A DNA stretch of 64,000 nt from Micromonospora sp. C95 (lineage in GTDB: Bacteria; Actinomycetota; Actinomycetes; Mycobacteriales; Micromonosporaceae), in NCBI RefSeq assembly GCF_018070465.1, contig NZ_JAGPXT010000021.1, positions 1 to 64,000 of the forward strand, written 5' to 3'. The translations under genes and the position numbers were made by a program. Position 1 is the first letter of the stretch. Every line of letters begins with the position of its first letter. This document shows, piece by piece, positions 50,770-61,439 of this stretch. The notes below the pieces were generated by a model that saw only the letters and a list, made by a program, of their open reading frames with translations, had not been told where the DNA came from and ran no database searches.

Positions 50770-51138
50770 ATGGATCTGCTGGCCGAGTACCGGCGGGCGA
50801 CCCTGTTCTTCGAGGCGGGCGACCCCAGCGGTGCGGCCCGGCTGCTCGAACCGATCATCGAGGCGGAGCCGGACAACGCTGCCGTCCGACAGTTGCTGGC
50901 CCGCGCCTACTTCCAGTCGGCTCAGCTCAGCCGGGCCGAGGAGCAGCTGCGGGAGCTGGTCGACCGTAACCCGAGCGACCACTACGCCCACCACGTGCTG
51001 GGTCGGACGCTGGAGCGGCTGAACCGCTACCCCGACGCGCTGCGTCACCTGCGCATCGCGGCGGCCATGTATGCGTCCAACGACGACTACACCGCCGCCC
51101 TGCGCCGGGTCGAGACCCGGGTCGGCAGCGGTCGCTGA
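50770..51138 (+). CDS. Small TPR protein
   Basis: A 122-residue all-helical protein with about three tetratricopeptide units (LLAEYRRATLFFEAGDPSGAARLLEPIIEAEPDNAAV, then LLARAYFQSAQLSRAEEQLRELVDRNPSDHYA, then VLGRTLERLNRYPDALRHLRIAAAMY). Such proteins form protein-binding scaffolds. GGAGGGGG at a good distance supports ATG 50770. It follows the ROK gene on the same strand but has its own ribosome-binding site, and ends with a strong hairpin. The partner is unknown. Confidence 0.82.
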   Translation: MDLLAEYRRATLFFEAGDPSGAARLLEPIIEAEPDNAAVRQLLARAYFQSAQLSRAEEQLRELVDRNPSDHYAHHVLGRTLERLNRYPDALRHLRIAAAMYASNDDYTAALRRVETRVGSGR

Positions 51139-51150
51139 CTCCGGACACGT

Positions 51151-51185
51151 GTCGAGAGGGCAGCCCGAGTGGCTGCCCTCTCGAC
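51151..51185. terminator. Perfect 15-bp hairpin terminator
   Basis: GTCGAGAGGGCAGCC (51151-51165) pairs fully with 51171-51185 around a 5-nt loop, 12 nt after the TPR gene stop. Confidence 0.85.
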
Positions 51186-51244
51186 GTGTGCGGGGTCCAG
51201 CAGCCGGCCGTGCCCACGATGGCCTGGCCGGCGCCCGGGGTGCC

Positions 51245-51250
51245 TACGAT
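51245..51250 (+). promoter_or_regulatory. -10 box TACGAT before a short leader frame
   Basis: TACGAT ends 6 nt before the ATG at 51257, so transcription probably starts on that ATG. Confidence 0.5.
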
Positions 51251-51256
51251 GGCCGG

Positions 51257-51289
51257 ATGGGAGCCGACCGGGCGGTGGACGTGGCATGA
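51257..51289 (+). CDS. Ten-codon leader peptide coupled to the Smr gene
   Basis: The frame reads MGADRAVDVA and stops at TGA 51287-51289, overlapping the Smr ATG at 51286 as ATGA. A TACGAT box 6 nt upstream suggests a leaderless mRNA whose first translated frame is this peptide, with ribosomes re-initiating at the Smr gene. Translation of the peptide is not proven. Confidence 0.4.
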   Translation: MGADRAVDVA

Positions 51290-51540
51290 AGCTGAAGCTG
51301 GACCTGCACGACATCTTCAACAAGGGCCACGACATCGACCGGGCACTGCGCGGGATCATGGACGAGGCGGTGGCCAAGAAGGCCACCCTCGTCGAGATCA
51401 TCCCGGGCAAGGGCTCCGGCCAGCTCAAGAAGCGGGTGCTGCGCTTCCTCGACCAGAAGGACGTCAAGCAGCTCTACCACCGGGTCGAGAAGGACTCCAA
51501 GAACTTCGGCCGCCTCTTCGTCCACTTCCGCTGGAAGTAG
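51286..51540 (+). CDS. Small Smr-like domain protein
   Basis: An 84-residue protein consisting of one Smr-like domain. LDLHD near residue 4 corresponds to the family's LDxH motif, and IIPGKGSGQLKKRVLRFL to its HGxG segment (here PGKG). Smr domains are linked to nucleic-acid cleavage or binding, as in MutS2 tails, but here the catalytic HGxG histidine is replaced by Pro-Gly-Lys-Gly. ATG 51286 overlaps the stop of a possible 10-codon leader peptide. A nested inverted repeat follows. The function is likely RNA-related, by inference. Confidence 0.75.
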   Translation: MKLKLDLHDIFNKGHDIDRALRGIMDEAVAKKATLVEIIPGKGSGQLKKRVLRFLDQKDVKQLYHRVEKDSKNFGRLFVHFRWK

Positions 51541-51574
51541 CCGCACCTCCCTCTCTCCCTCCCTCCCATCTCGT

Positions 51575-51644
51575 CGATCTTGCACTTTTGGTCACCCTTA
51601 TGGTTGCTACGTCCCGTTTTGTAGGGACGGAAAGTGCAAGATCG
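51575..51644. terminator. Nested inverted repeat between convergent genes
   Basis: CGATCTTGCACTTT (51575-51588) pairs perfectly with 51631-51644. Inside lies a second hairpin, CGTCCC/GGGACG (51610-51629). Its place between the Smr and M28 peptidase genes fits a bidirectional terminator. Confidence 0.7.
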
Positions 51645-51655
51645 CGGGGCGCGGA

Positions 51656-54034
51656 TCAGAGGGGGTAGGTGCGGGCTACGGCGAGCATCTCGGAGCTGTG
51701 GGAGCCGGCGACGCCGACGTCCGGTGGGCGGGGGCGGAAGCCGGGCAGCGCGTCGAGGCCGTCGCTGGCGTCCATCGCGCGCAGCGCGATCTGGTCCGCC
51801 TTCGGCGTGACGGTGAGCGTGACCTCGATCCCCTCGGGCGGTGGGGCGTGGAAGACCACCCCGAACCCCCAGCGGCCGTCGCGGGTCTCCACCGGGACCG
51901 GGCGGCCGGCAACTTCGACCCGTCGCACTTCGGCGGTGGTCGTGTCGACGTGCAGGGTGGTCAGGCGTACCTGGCGCTGTGGGGTGAGGCGCAGGGTGAG
52001 TGTGCGCTCACCGGCGGTGGTGGTGTCGGCCAGCATGTCCAGTCGGGGCGGGGGCAGGTCGGCGGGCTGTGCCGGGCCGCCGAGGAGTTCGTCGCCGCCG
52101 ATGCCGGGGAACTCGTCGGCGACCTCGACCGGGCCGTCCACGTACTCGTCGGTCCAGGGCTGCGGCTTGCTCTCGTGGCTGAGCCAGCGGGCCTGGCCGG
52201 TGCCGGCGTCCAGCGCGTACATCAGGTGGGTGGGCGCGGGGTGCGCGGCGTCGAACCGGTCGACGGCGATGCCGGTCCCGGCGAGGACCACGGTCGCCAG
52301 CGCGGCGGCCCCGGCCGGCAGGGCGCCGAGTCGGCGGGCCCGCAGCGCCACCATGCCCCGCTGGCCGCCGGCCTGCGGGTGCAGCAGGTCGATCACGGGT
52401 AGCGCGGCGAGACCGAGCAGCACCGCGAAGAGCGCCGCGACACCGCCCATCGCCATGCCGAGCGCCGGAAAGAGCAGCACCACGGTGGGGAGCAGCAGGA
52501 TCACCGCGACCGCGGCGGCGACGGTCACCGCGATCACCGGAACCGGACCGTCGATGCGAGTGGTGAGCGCCACGAGCCCGCCGATCGCCCCGGCCAGGGC
52601 GGGCAGGGTCGCCAGATATGCCCCACCGGGGGCCAGGAACGCCAGCAGCACGCCGAACAGCGCCAGCCAGCCGAGCCCGCCGAACGCCAGCGCGGCCGGG
52701 CCGACCCGGCGTCGGCTCAGCGCGTACCAGGCGAACACGACGGCGGCGGCCAGCGACAGTACGGCCAGCCGGTACCAGGTCGGCCGGTACGGATCGAGCA
52801 GCTCGGCGTAGCCCGGTCGGAGGGCGGCGATCGCCGCCCACAGGAGCTGGGCGCCCACCGGTGCCACCACTATCGGCACCAGGGCCAGCCCGAAGCCGGC
52901 GGCGAGCCGACCGGTGGTGACCCGATCCCGGCGCCGGGCCAGCCAGCCGAGCGTGACCACGCCGGCCAGCGCCAGCAGCGCCAACGGCAGCACCAGCCAG
53001 CCGGGGTAGCGGGCGAGACCGCCGGGGACGGGGAAGTAGGTGGCGTCGTGGCCGGCACGCAGGTCGGCAAGATCGATCCGACCGAACTCCCGGGCCAGGC
53101 CGAGGGTGTTGTCGCCGTGGTGCTGGAGGCTGGCCCGGTCCATCGACGCCGGGGTGTCCAGCGGAGTGTGGTAGATCGCACCCCCGTCCAGGTACGCCGA
53201 GTTCAGCCCGAGGAACCCCTCGTCGAGGAAGGCGGTGAAGTCGGTGTCGTTGGGCAGCGCGCGGTACACCTCCACCGCGAACGAGGTGCCCACCGGGTGC
53301 GGTGCGGCCCGGCCGAAGATCTCGACCAGGCGAGCGTTCTCCGGTGACGTCTCGAACATGATCACCGGCCCGGTGCGGCCCCGTGCCTCCAGGTTGAGCA
53401 CCACCCCCTTGCCGGTGGCCAGCGGGTGCTCGGAGGCGAACGCCGAGGCTCCGCAGAGGCACGCCTCCTCGGCGTCGGTGAGGACGAGGACGACGTCGTT
53501 GCGGGGCGCCGGGCCGTCGGTCAGCGCGCGGGCCACCTCCAGGATCGTCGCCACCCCGGCGGCGTCGTCGTTGCCGCCCGGCCCGGTCTGCACCGCGTCG
53601 TAGTGCGCGACCAGGAACACGGTGCCGGTGGGGTCGGTGCCGGGCAGCCGCGCCACCACGTTGCGGACCCGGGCCAGGGTGGCGCCGCCCGCCGCGCCGC
53701 TGAGCTGCCCGGCCTCCTCGGCGACGGTGTCCTGCACCTGCGTCTGGAGCCCGAGGTCACGCAGGACGCCTTCCAGGTAGCCGCGGACCTCGTCGTTGGC
53801 CGGGCTGCCCGCGACGTGCGGCCGCCCGGCGACCTGCGTCACGTGCGGGTACGCCCGTGCCGCGCTGAACTCGCCGGCCGGCGTGTCGGCCGGCCGGGGC
53901 GCCGGAGGACGCAGGTCGAGCAGGGCGCTCGCGCCGACGGCGACGAGCGCGACGAGTGCCGCCAGCGCGGCGAGTGCACGTCGACGTGGCCGGGCGAGGG
54001 CGCGGTCGGCGGCGGGGCTGGGGTGTTCGCCCAC
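51656..54034 (-). CDS. M28 membrane metallopeptidase (ERMP1-like)
   Basis: A 792-residue membrane protein. An N-terminal helix (about 20-40) anchors an extracellular M28 peptidase domain (about 60-320): zinc ligands appear in VAHYDAVQTGPGGNDDAAG, EEACLCG, and DTDFTAF/AIYHTPLDT. About eight hydrophobic segments then fill 345-560, followed by a beta-rich extracellular tail. This order resembles eukaryotic ER aminopeptidase ERMP1 and related actinobacterial proteins. It should remove N-terminal amino acids from peptides outside the cell. GTG 54034 follows AAGGAG at 5-6 nt. Confidence 0.87.
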   Translation of the reverse strand: MGEHPSPAADRALARPRRRALAALAALVALVAVGASALLDLRPPAPRPADTPAGEFSAARAYPHVTQVAGRPHVAGSPANDEVRGYLEGVLRDLGLQTQVQDTVAEEAGQLSGAAGGATLARVRNVVARLPGTDPTGTVFLVAHYDAVQTGPGGNDDAAGVATILEVARALTDGPAPRNDVVLVLTDAEEACLCGASAFASEHPLATGKGVVLNLEARGRTGPVIMFETSPENARLVEIFGRAAPHPVGTSFAVEVYRALPNDTDFTAFLDEGFLGLNSAYLDGGAIYHTPLDTPASMDRASLQHHGDNTLGLAREFGRIDLADLRAGHDATYFPVPGGLARYPGWLVLPLALLALAGVVTLGWLARRRDRVTTGRLAAGFGLALVPIVVAPVGAQLLWAAIAALRPGYAELLDPYRPTWYRLAVLSLAAAVVFAWYALSRRRVGPAALAFGGLGWLALFGVLLAFLAPGGAYLATLPALAGAIGGLVALTTRIDGPVPVIAVTVAAAVAVILLLPTVVLLFPALGMAMGGVAALFAVLLGLAALPVIDLLHPQAGGQRGMVALRARRLGALPAGAAALATVVLAGTGIAVDRFDAAHPAPTHLMYALDAGTGQARWLSHESKPQPWTDEYVDGPVEVADEFPGIGGDELLGGPAQPADLPPPRLDMLADTTTAGERTLTLRLTPQRQVRLTTLHVDTTTAEVRRVEVAGRPVPVETRDGRWGFGVVFHAPPPEGIEVTLTVTPKADQIALRAMDASDGLDALPGFRPRPPDVGVAGSHSSEMLAVARTYPL

Positions 54035-54218
54035 GGTGGCTCCTTGCGAGGGGTGGTCCTGGGGTGGACATCATCCTCCATGCCACCTGAGGGTGCTCCG
54101 TCGTGTTGTGTGCGAACGTTGTCTAATACAGGATCAGCAGGGCACTCGGAAGGAGCCCGACATCACCAGCGATCTTCCGCCAGTCGCGGCGGTGACCCGG
54201 CCGGCCCGGGGGCCCGGG

Positions 54219-55438
54219 ATGACCGGTCCCTCCGTCGTGTCGTGGCCGTACCCGCAGGGCGGGCTGGGGGGCAACCCGAACCTGCCCCCCGGAGAGCGGC
54301 TGCGGGTGCTGCTGGTCGAGGACGACGAGGGTGACGCCTTCCTGGTCGGCGAGTTGCTGGCCGAGACGAACTCCGGGATCGACCTGCTGGTGGCGACCAG
54401 CCTGAGCGAGGCTCGCCGGCGGATCGCGGGTGTCGACTGCGTCCTGCTCGACCTGGGTCTGCCCGACGCGCAAGGGCTGGACGGGCTGCGGCAGGTGCTG
54501 GAGATGTCCGGCAGCGCGGCCGTCTGTGTGCTGACCGGTCGCACCGACGAGCACCTGGGCATCGTGGCGGTTGCCGAGGGGGCACAGGACTACCTGGTCA
54601 AGGGTCAGGTGGACGGGATCCTACTGACCCGGGCGCTGCGCTACGCGGTGGAGCGCAAGCGAGCCGACGAGAACGCCCGGCGGCTGCGTGAGGTGGAGCT
54701 GCGCCAGGCCGAGTCGGCCCGGTTGGAACGCGGCCTGCTGCCCCAGCCGCTGATGTCGACCGACCAGATCGCGGTACACACCTTCTACCGGCCCGGCCGG
54801 CACGCCGCCCTGATCGGCGGGGACTTCTACGACGTGGTGCAGACCCGCCCCGACCGGGTCGATCTGATCATCGGCGACGTCTGCGGTCACGGCGTGGACG
54901 AGGCGGCACTCGGCGTCGAACTGCGGGTGGCCTGGCGGGCGCTGATTCTCGCCGGGGTGCCGGACGACGAGGTGCTCCCCGCGCTGGAACAGGTGCTGAT
55001 GAGTGAGCGCCGGCTGCAGGAGATCTTCGCGACCGTGGCGACGGCCCGGCTGGACCTCAACGCCGGCCGGGCGACGGTGCGGCTGGCCGGCCATCCGCCA
55101 CCGGTGCTGCTCGCCGAGGGCCGGGTGACTCCGGTGCCGGCACCGGGTGGTCTGCTGCTCGGCGTACGGCCGCGCCGGCCGGTCGCGTTCGACCTGAAGT
55201 TCGACACCGAGGACTGGTCTCTGCTGATGTACACCGATGGTCTGATCGAGGGCCGGGTCGGCGCTGGCGACGAACGCCTCGACGTCCCCGGCCTGACCCG
55301 CCTGCTGGCCGAGCCGGCCAGCCGGGCGGTTCCGCTGTCCGACCTGCCGGCTTGGCTGGTCGGTCGGGCGGAGCAGCTCAACGACGGTCCGTTCGCCGAC
55401 GACGTGGCGATGCTGCTTGTCACGCGGGGTGGTGGCCG

Positions 55439-55442
<4 letters not shown>
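54219..55442 (+). CDS. Receiver-PP2C phosphatase (RsbU-like)
   Basis: A protein of about 407 residues. A receiver domain (about 25-150) has VLLVEDDEGDAF and phosphoacceptor Asp in VLLDLGLPDAQG. A short coiled coil precedes a SpoIIE/PP2C phosphatase (about 190-400) with GGDFYDVV, GDVCGHGVDEAALG and the metal-binding FADDVAML. Such proteins dephosphorylate anti-sigma antagonists in partner-switching stress control. ATG 54219 is the best canonical start. A strong AAGGAG at 54150-54155 instead points to AUC 54162, which would give ITSDLPP. It is coupled to the next kinase gene by GTGA. Confidence 0.8.
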
Positions 55443-57225
<1,783 letters not shown>

Positions 57226-57229
<4 letters not shown>

Positions 57230-57678
57230 CCGCGCCGGCGGACGGCAACAGCCCGATCGAGGTGCTCCTGGTCGAGGACGACCCGGGCGACGTGTTGATG
57301 ACCCAGGAAGCGTTCGAGGAGCACAAGCTGCGCAACCGGCTCAACGTCGTCTCCGACGGTGCCGAGGCGCTGGCCTACCTGCGACGCGAGGGCCAGTACG
57401 CGGACGCGGAGCTGCCGGACCTGATCCTGCTCGACCTGAACCTGCCCCGTCGGGACGGCCGGGAGGTGCTGGAGGAGATCAAGAAGGACGAGCAGCTCCG
57501 CCGGATCCCGGTGGTGGTGTTGACCACCTCCCAGGCCGACGAGGACATTCTGCGCAGCTACCAGCTGCACGCGAACGCATACGTGACAAAGCCGGTCGAC
57601 TTCGAGCAGTTCATCTCGGTGGTTCGGCAGATCGACGAGTTCTTCGTCAGCGTGGTGAAGCTGCCGCCGCGTGGCTGA
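57226..57678 (+). CDS. Single-domain response regulator (Rcp1-like)
   Basis: A 150-residue stand-alone receiver, longer than CheY, like the receiver partners of phytochrome kinases (Rcp1). The acidic pocket is VEDDPGD, the phosphoacceptor Asp is in LILLDLNLPRRDG, and the Thr and Lys switch positions are in VVLTTSQADED and VTKPVDF. It has no output domain, so it probably relays phosphate from the CHASE3 kinase to a protein partner such as the PP2C protein. Start and stop overlap both neighbours. Confidence 0.9.
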
Positions 57679-58480
57679 CACCCTGCTCGACGACGTCGCC
57701 GGGCTGTTGCGGGAGACCGCCGACCGCGTCGTGCTGCCCCTGTTCCGCCATCTCGACGTCGCCGACGTGAGCGAGAAGGCCCCGGGTGAGCTGGTCACGG
57801 TCGCCGACCGCCGGGCCGAGGAAATGATCAGTGCCGGGTTGCTCCGGCTGCGCCCCGGTTCGGTGGTGGTGGGCGAGGAGGCGGTGGCCGACGATCCCGA
57901 TCTGCTGCGTCACCTTCGGGCCTCGGGAGACGTATGGCTTGTCGACCCGGTCGACGGCACCGCGAACTTCGCGGCGGGTCGCCGTCCGTTCGCCTTGATG
58001 GTCTCGCTGCTCACCGACGGTCAGCAGGTGGCCGCGTGGGTGTTCGACCCGCTCGCCGACGCGCTGGCGACCGCCCGCACCGGCGAGGGCACGTACCTGG
58101 ATGGCCAGCCGTTGCAGCTGCCCGACGGGGCGCCACCCATGGGTGAGCTGCGCGGCACCGCGATGACGAAGTTCCTGCCGGGGCCATCCCGACGCACGGT
58201 GGAGGCGGGTAGTGCGCGGCTCGGGGAGCTGCTGCCGGGGCAGCACTGCGCCGGTCGCGAGTATCTCGACGTGCTCACCGGGCAGCAGCAGTTCGTGTTG
58301 TTCTGGCGGACCCTGCCCTGGGACCACGGCCCGGGCACCTTGCTGGTGCAGGCCGCAGGCGGCGTGGCCCGCCGACTCGACGGCACCGACTACCACCCCG
58401 CCGACACGGAACACGGCCTACTGGTAGCCGTCAACGCCGAGGTCTGGACCGAAGTCCACACCACCCTCCTCCCCACCTGA
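57671..58480 (+). CDS. Inositol-monophosphatase-family phosphatase
   Basis: A 269-residue Mg2+-dependent phosphatase of the IMPase/FBPase fold. Metal-binding motifs are VVGEEAV (Glu), WLVDPVDGTANF (two Asp) and LPWDHGPGTLLVQAAGG (Asp). It could act on inositol phosphates used for mycothiol or phosphatidylinositol, on PAP, or on histidinol phosphate; sequence alone does not decide. GTG 57671 overlaps the end of the receiver gene by 8 bp, so it is the last gene of the signalling operon. Confidence 0.88.
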   Translation: MADTLLDDVAGLLRETADRVVLPLFRHLDVADVSEKAPGELVTVADRRAEEMISAGLLRLRPGSVVVGEEAVADDPDLLRHLRASGDVWLVDPVDGTANFAAGRRPFALMVSLLTDGQQVAAWVFDPLADALATARTGEGTYLDGQPLQLPDGAPPMGELRGTAMTKFLPGPSRRTVEAGSARLGELLPGQHCAGREYLDVLTGQQQFVLFWRTLPWDHGPGTLLVQAAGGVARRLDGTDYHPADTEHGLLVAVNAEVWTEVHTTLLPT

Positions 58481-58494
58481 CCCCCCTTTCCCTC

Positions 58495-58555
58495 GTTGAT
58501 CATGAGGTTGGCGGCAGCTTCAGAGATCGAACTTGCCGCTAACCTCATGATCAAC
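58495..58555. repeat. Long hairpin, GATCATGA-core family
   Basis: Arms 58495-58516 and 58534-58555 (22 nt) pair at all positions if one G:U pair is allowed, around a 17-nt loop. The arm begins GTTGATCATGAGGTTG, shared with the repeat at 28-88. It follows the IMPase gene by 14 nt and may serve as its terminator. Confidence 0.8.
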
Positions 58556-58563
58556 GCGGCGAA

Positions 58564-58645
58564 TGGGTGCGGAGGGTGAGGGAGTGGGTGCGCTGGGGTG
58601 AGGGTTGGTGGGGGGTGGGGGTTGGTGGGGTGGTTGATGGGGCTG
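58564..58645 (+). other. G-rich tract with quadruplex potential
   Basis: Ten runs of three or more G residues occur in 82 bases, spaced by 1-9 bases. No frame here looks coding. It lies upstream of the cell-wall gene promoter (TATCCT at 58652-58657). Confidence 0.5.
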
Positions 58646-58761
58646 GTTCCGGTATCCTGACCGGCGGCCTTCCGCCAGCAGGCCGCCGACCGGCGCCGGC
58701 GGAGGCCGCCGCCGCGCAGTGGTGCTCTTCGGGGGCCGGCGGCCGACGAAAGGATGCTTTC

Positions 58762-59778
58762 GTGCGCAGGTCCATGTCCGTCCGGCGGAACGTTCGCCGG
58801 CCGCTGATCGCCCTGCTCGCCGGCGTGGCGCTGCTGCTCGGCGTGGGTGCCGTGCCGGCGTACGCCGAGCCCAACGAGGGTGGCAGCAAGAAGCTGCGGG
58901 ACGCCCTGGAGGCCACCGCCAAGGCGCACATCGACGCCAAGCGCAAGCTGGACGGCTCCAAGAAGCGGCAGAAGCAGATGGCCAAGGAGCTGTCCGAGAT
59001 GGAGGGCCGGCTGGACGAGCTGACCGCCATGGTCGGTGAGGTGGCCGCGCAGTCGTACCGGGTCGGGCGGCTCAGCCCGGCAGCCGTACTGCTGGACAGC
59101 GCGACCCCGGAGGCGTTCGTGCAGCGGGCCGCCAACCTCGACATGATGGCCCAGCGGGACGGCCGGCGGATCCGGGAGCTGACCGAGGCGCGTGAGCAGG
59201 CCCGGCAGGCCAAGTTGGCGATAAACGCCGAGGTGCGCGAGCAGACCAAGCAGCTGGCCGTGATGGCGAAGAAGAAGAAGGAGGCCGAGGCGGCCCTGGC
59301 CGCGGTCAGCTCGGGCAGCGGGGGTGGGTTCAGCGGCGGCAGTTCCACCTCGGCGAAGCCGGCGCCCCGCAACTCCGACGGTTCCTGGCCCGGCGAGTCG
59401 TGCTCGGTGAACGACCCGACCACCTCGGGCTGCATCACGCCACGCACCCTGCACGCGCTGAAGCAGACCCAGGCGGCCGGATACAAGCGGCACGTCTCCT
59501 GCTACCGCAGCGGCGGCTCGGGCGAGCACCCCAAGGGGCGGGCCTGCGACTTCTCCGCCGCCACGAACGGCTTCGAGGACCGCACGGCCACCGGTGGCGA
59601 CAAGTCGTACGGCGACAGCCTGGCCGCCTGGCACGTCCGCAACGCCGACCGGCTCGGCGTGCTCTACGTCATCTGGTACCGCCAGATCTGGCACCCGGGC
59701 ACCGGCTGGCGGGCGTACAGCGGTAGCGGCAGCCCGGCCGCCGACCACACGAACCACGTTCATCTCTCGATGTACTGA
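58762..59778 (+). CDS. Secreted coiled-coil protein with peptidase-like C-terminal domain
   Basis: A 338-residue exported protein. The signal peptide (about 12-33) ends with VPAYA. A long coiled coil (about 40-185) is rich in Lys, Ala and Glu, like NlpC/P60 and RipA N-terminal parts. A Gly/Ser linker precedes a globular domain (about 205-338) with CSVNDPTTSGCITPRTLHAL, EHPKGRACDFSA and HVHLSMY, resembling actinobacterial M15-like cell-wall domains with His/Asp metal ligands. GAAAGGA spaced 8 nt selects GTG 58762. Peptidoglycan hydrolysis or binding is inferred. Confidence 0.8.
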   Translation: MRRSMSVRRNVRRPLIALLAGVALLLGVGAVPAYAEPNEGGSKKLRDALEATAKAHIDAKRKLDGSKKRQKQMAKELSEMEGRLDELTAMVGEVAAQSYRVGRLSPAAVLLDSATPEAFVQRAANLDMMAQRDGRRIRELTEAREQARQAKLAINAEVREQTKQLAVMAKKKKEAEAALAAVSSGSGGGFSGGSSTSAKPAPRNSDGSWPGESCSVNDPTTSGCITPRTLHALKQTQAAGYKRHVSCYRSGGSGEHPKGRACDFSAATNGFEDRTATGGDKSYGDSLAAWHVRNADRLGVLYVIWYRQIWHPGTGWRAYSGSGSPAADHTNHVHLSMY

Positions 59779-59801
59779 CCCGCCGGGCCGGGGCCGCTGC
59801 G

Positions 59802-59807
59802 TACCAT
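59802..59807 (+). promoter_or_regulatory. -10 box TACCAT of a leaderless promoter
   Basis: TACCAT ends 7 nt before ATG 59815, with no Shine-Dalgarno sequence. Confidence 0.5.
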
Positions 59808-59814
59808 CGCCACG

Positions 59815-61368
59815 ATGAACTCTCCATCGCCTGACGTGGCGGCCCCGTCCGCGCCATCCTCACCGGTGGTGCCCCGGGCCCTGCCCAACGGGCTCGCCGC
59901 GTTCCTGGTCTTCTACTCCAGTGGTGCCGTGCTGGTCCTGGAGACCGCCGCGTTGCGCCTGGTCGGGCCGTACGTCGGGGTCACCCTCCAGGTGACCAGT
60001 TCGGTCATCGGCATCGCGCTGGCGGCGATCGCGTACGGGGCGTGGGCGGGCGGCTGGCTGGCGGACCGGCGCAACCCGCGTACGCTGCTGGCCCCGGCGC
60101 TGGTGCTCTCCGGCATCGCCACCGCGATCACCCTGCCGGCGGTGCGGTACGCCGGTGAGGTGCTGCGCGGCGGTGCGGCCAGCGCCGTGCTGCTGCTGGT
60201 CGCGGTCGCCGTCTTCGCACCCGCAATGCTGCTCTCGGCGGTCAGCCCCCTGGTGATCAAGCTTCAACTCGCCGACCTGCGCCGCACCGGCCAGGTCGTC
60301 GGCCGGCTCTCCGGCATCGGCACGCTCGGTGCCGTCACGGCCACCCTGGTCACCGGCTTCGTGCTGGTGGCCGCCCTGCCCAGCACGGTGATCCTGTTCG
60401 GGTTGGCCGCCTCCCTCGGCATCACCGGCATCGCGCTCGGGGTGTACCTGCACCGAGAGGACCGGGCGGCACTGCCCGGACCGGCCCGGGTAAAGGCCGC
60501 CCTGGCGGTGCTCGGCCTGGCCGGAGCCGGGCTGACGATGGTCGCCCCCAACCCCTGCGATGTCGAGACGGCTTACCACTGTGCCCGCGTACAGGCCGAT
60601 CCGGGTCGGTCCAGCGGACGGACGCTGCTGCTCAACTCGGCCCAGCACTCGTACGTGGATCTCGCTGACCCGACCCACCTGGAGTACGCGTACACCCGCT
60701 GGATCGGGGCGGTGGCCGACGTGCTCGCCCCGTCGGGCCAGCAACTCGACGCACTGCACCTGGGTGGCGGTGGGTTCACCGTGCCGCGTTACCTGACCGC
60801 CACCCGGCCCGGCACCGACAATCTGGTGTTCGAGATCGACGGCGGGCTCGTCGAGCTGGGGGAGCGGCGGCTCGGCGTACGCCAGGGGCCGGATCTGCGG
60901 GCGGTGGTGGGCGACGCCCGGATGCTGGTCGCCGACGAGGCGACCGACAGCCGCGACTTCGTGGTGGGTGACGCCTTCGGACACCTGGTGGTGCCCTGGC
61001 ACCTGGCGACCCGGGAGATGGCCGCCGAGATCCGCCGGGTGACCCGCCCAGGTGGCGTGTACGTGCAGAACGTCATCGACTACCCGCCGCTGCGGTTCAT
61101 CCGTAGCGAGGTGGCCACCGTCGCCGCCGAGTTCGCGCACGTCGCCCTGATCGCTCCGCCGGAAGCGCTGGCCGGTGAGCGGGGTGCCAACTTCCTGATC
61201 GTCGCCTCCGACACACCGCTGCCGCTGGCCGCGGTACGGGCCCGTCTCGACGACGCCAACGAACCGGCGAGCCTGCTCAGCGGCGGTGAGCTGACGGACT
61301 TCGTCGGCGACGCGCTGGTGCTCACCGACGACTACGCCCCGGTGGACCAACTGCTCGCCACCGCCTGA
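59815..61368 (+). CDS. Membrane spermidine-synthase-like fusion protein
   Basis: A 517-residue protein. About seven membrane segments fill residues 25-245, starting with NGLAAFLVFYSSGAVLVLETAALR and including SAVSPLVIKLQL. Residues 250-515 form a spermidine-synthase/methyltransferase fold with LHLGGGGFTVPRYL and a D-acid at EIDGGLVELG and VGDARM. Such MFS-spermidine-synthase fusions are common in bacteria, but whether they make polyamines is mostly untested. TACCAT 7 nt upstream of ATG 59815 supports that start. The upstream cell-wall gene ends 36 nt earlier. Confidence 0.82.
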   Translation: MNSPSPDVAAPSAPSSPVVPRALPNGLAAFLVFYSSGAVLVLETAALRLVGPYVGVTLQVTSSVIGIALAAIAYGAWAGGWLADRRNPRTLLAPALVLSGIATAITLPAVRYAGEVLRGGAASAVLLLVAVAVFAPAMLLSAVSPLVIKLQLADLRRTGQVVGRLSGIGTLGAVTATLVTGFVLVAALPSTVILFGLAASLGITGIALGVYLHREDRAALPGPARVKAALAVLGLAGAGLTMVAPNPCDVETAYHCARVQADPGRSSGRTLLLNSAQHSYVDLADPTHLEYAYTRWIGAVADVLAPSGQQLDALHLGGGGFTVPRYLTATRPGTDNLVFEIDGGLVELGERRLGVRQGPDLRAVVGDARMLVADEATDSRDFVVGDAFGHLVVPWHLATREMAAEIRRVTRPGGVYVQNVIDYPPLRFIRSEVATVAAEFAHVALIAPPEALAGERGANFLIVASDTPLPLAAVRARLDDANEPASLLSGGELTDFVGDALVLTDDYAPVDQLLATA

Positions 61369-61439
61369 TCGGGTGACATCCGTGACCGAATCAGACCAGA
61401 AAGGTGTAGGCGGCCGCACGTCGGGCAACAACGCCAACC

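Noticed and set aside
48577..51048. An 823-codon minus-strand frame across the ABC-F, ROK and TPR genes
   Set aside because: It overlaps the real ABC-F gene in another frame and is antisense to the other two, with no recognisable domain.
58567..58761. A 65-residue N-terminal extension of the secreted coiled-coil protein
   Set aside because: It would translate the G-rich tract and hide the signal peptide; GAAAGGA before GTG 58762 marks the start.
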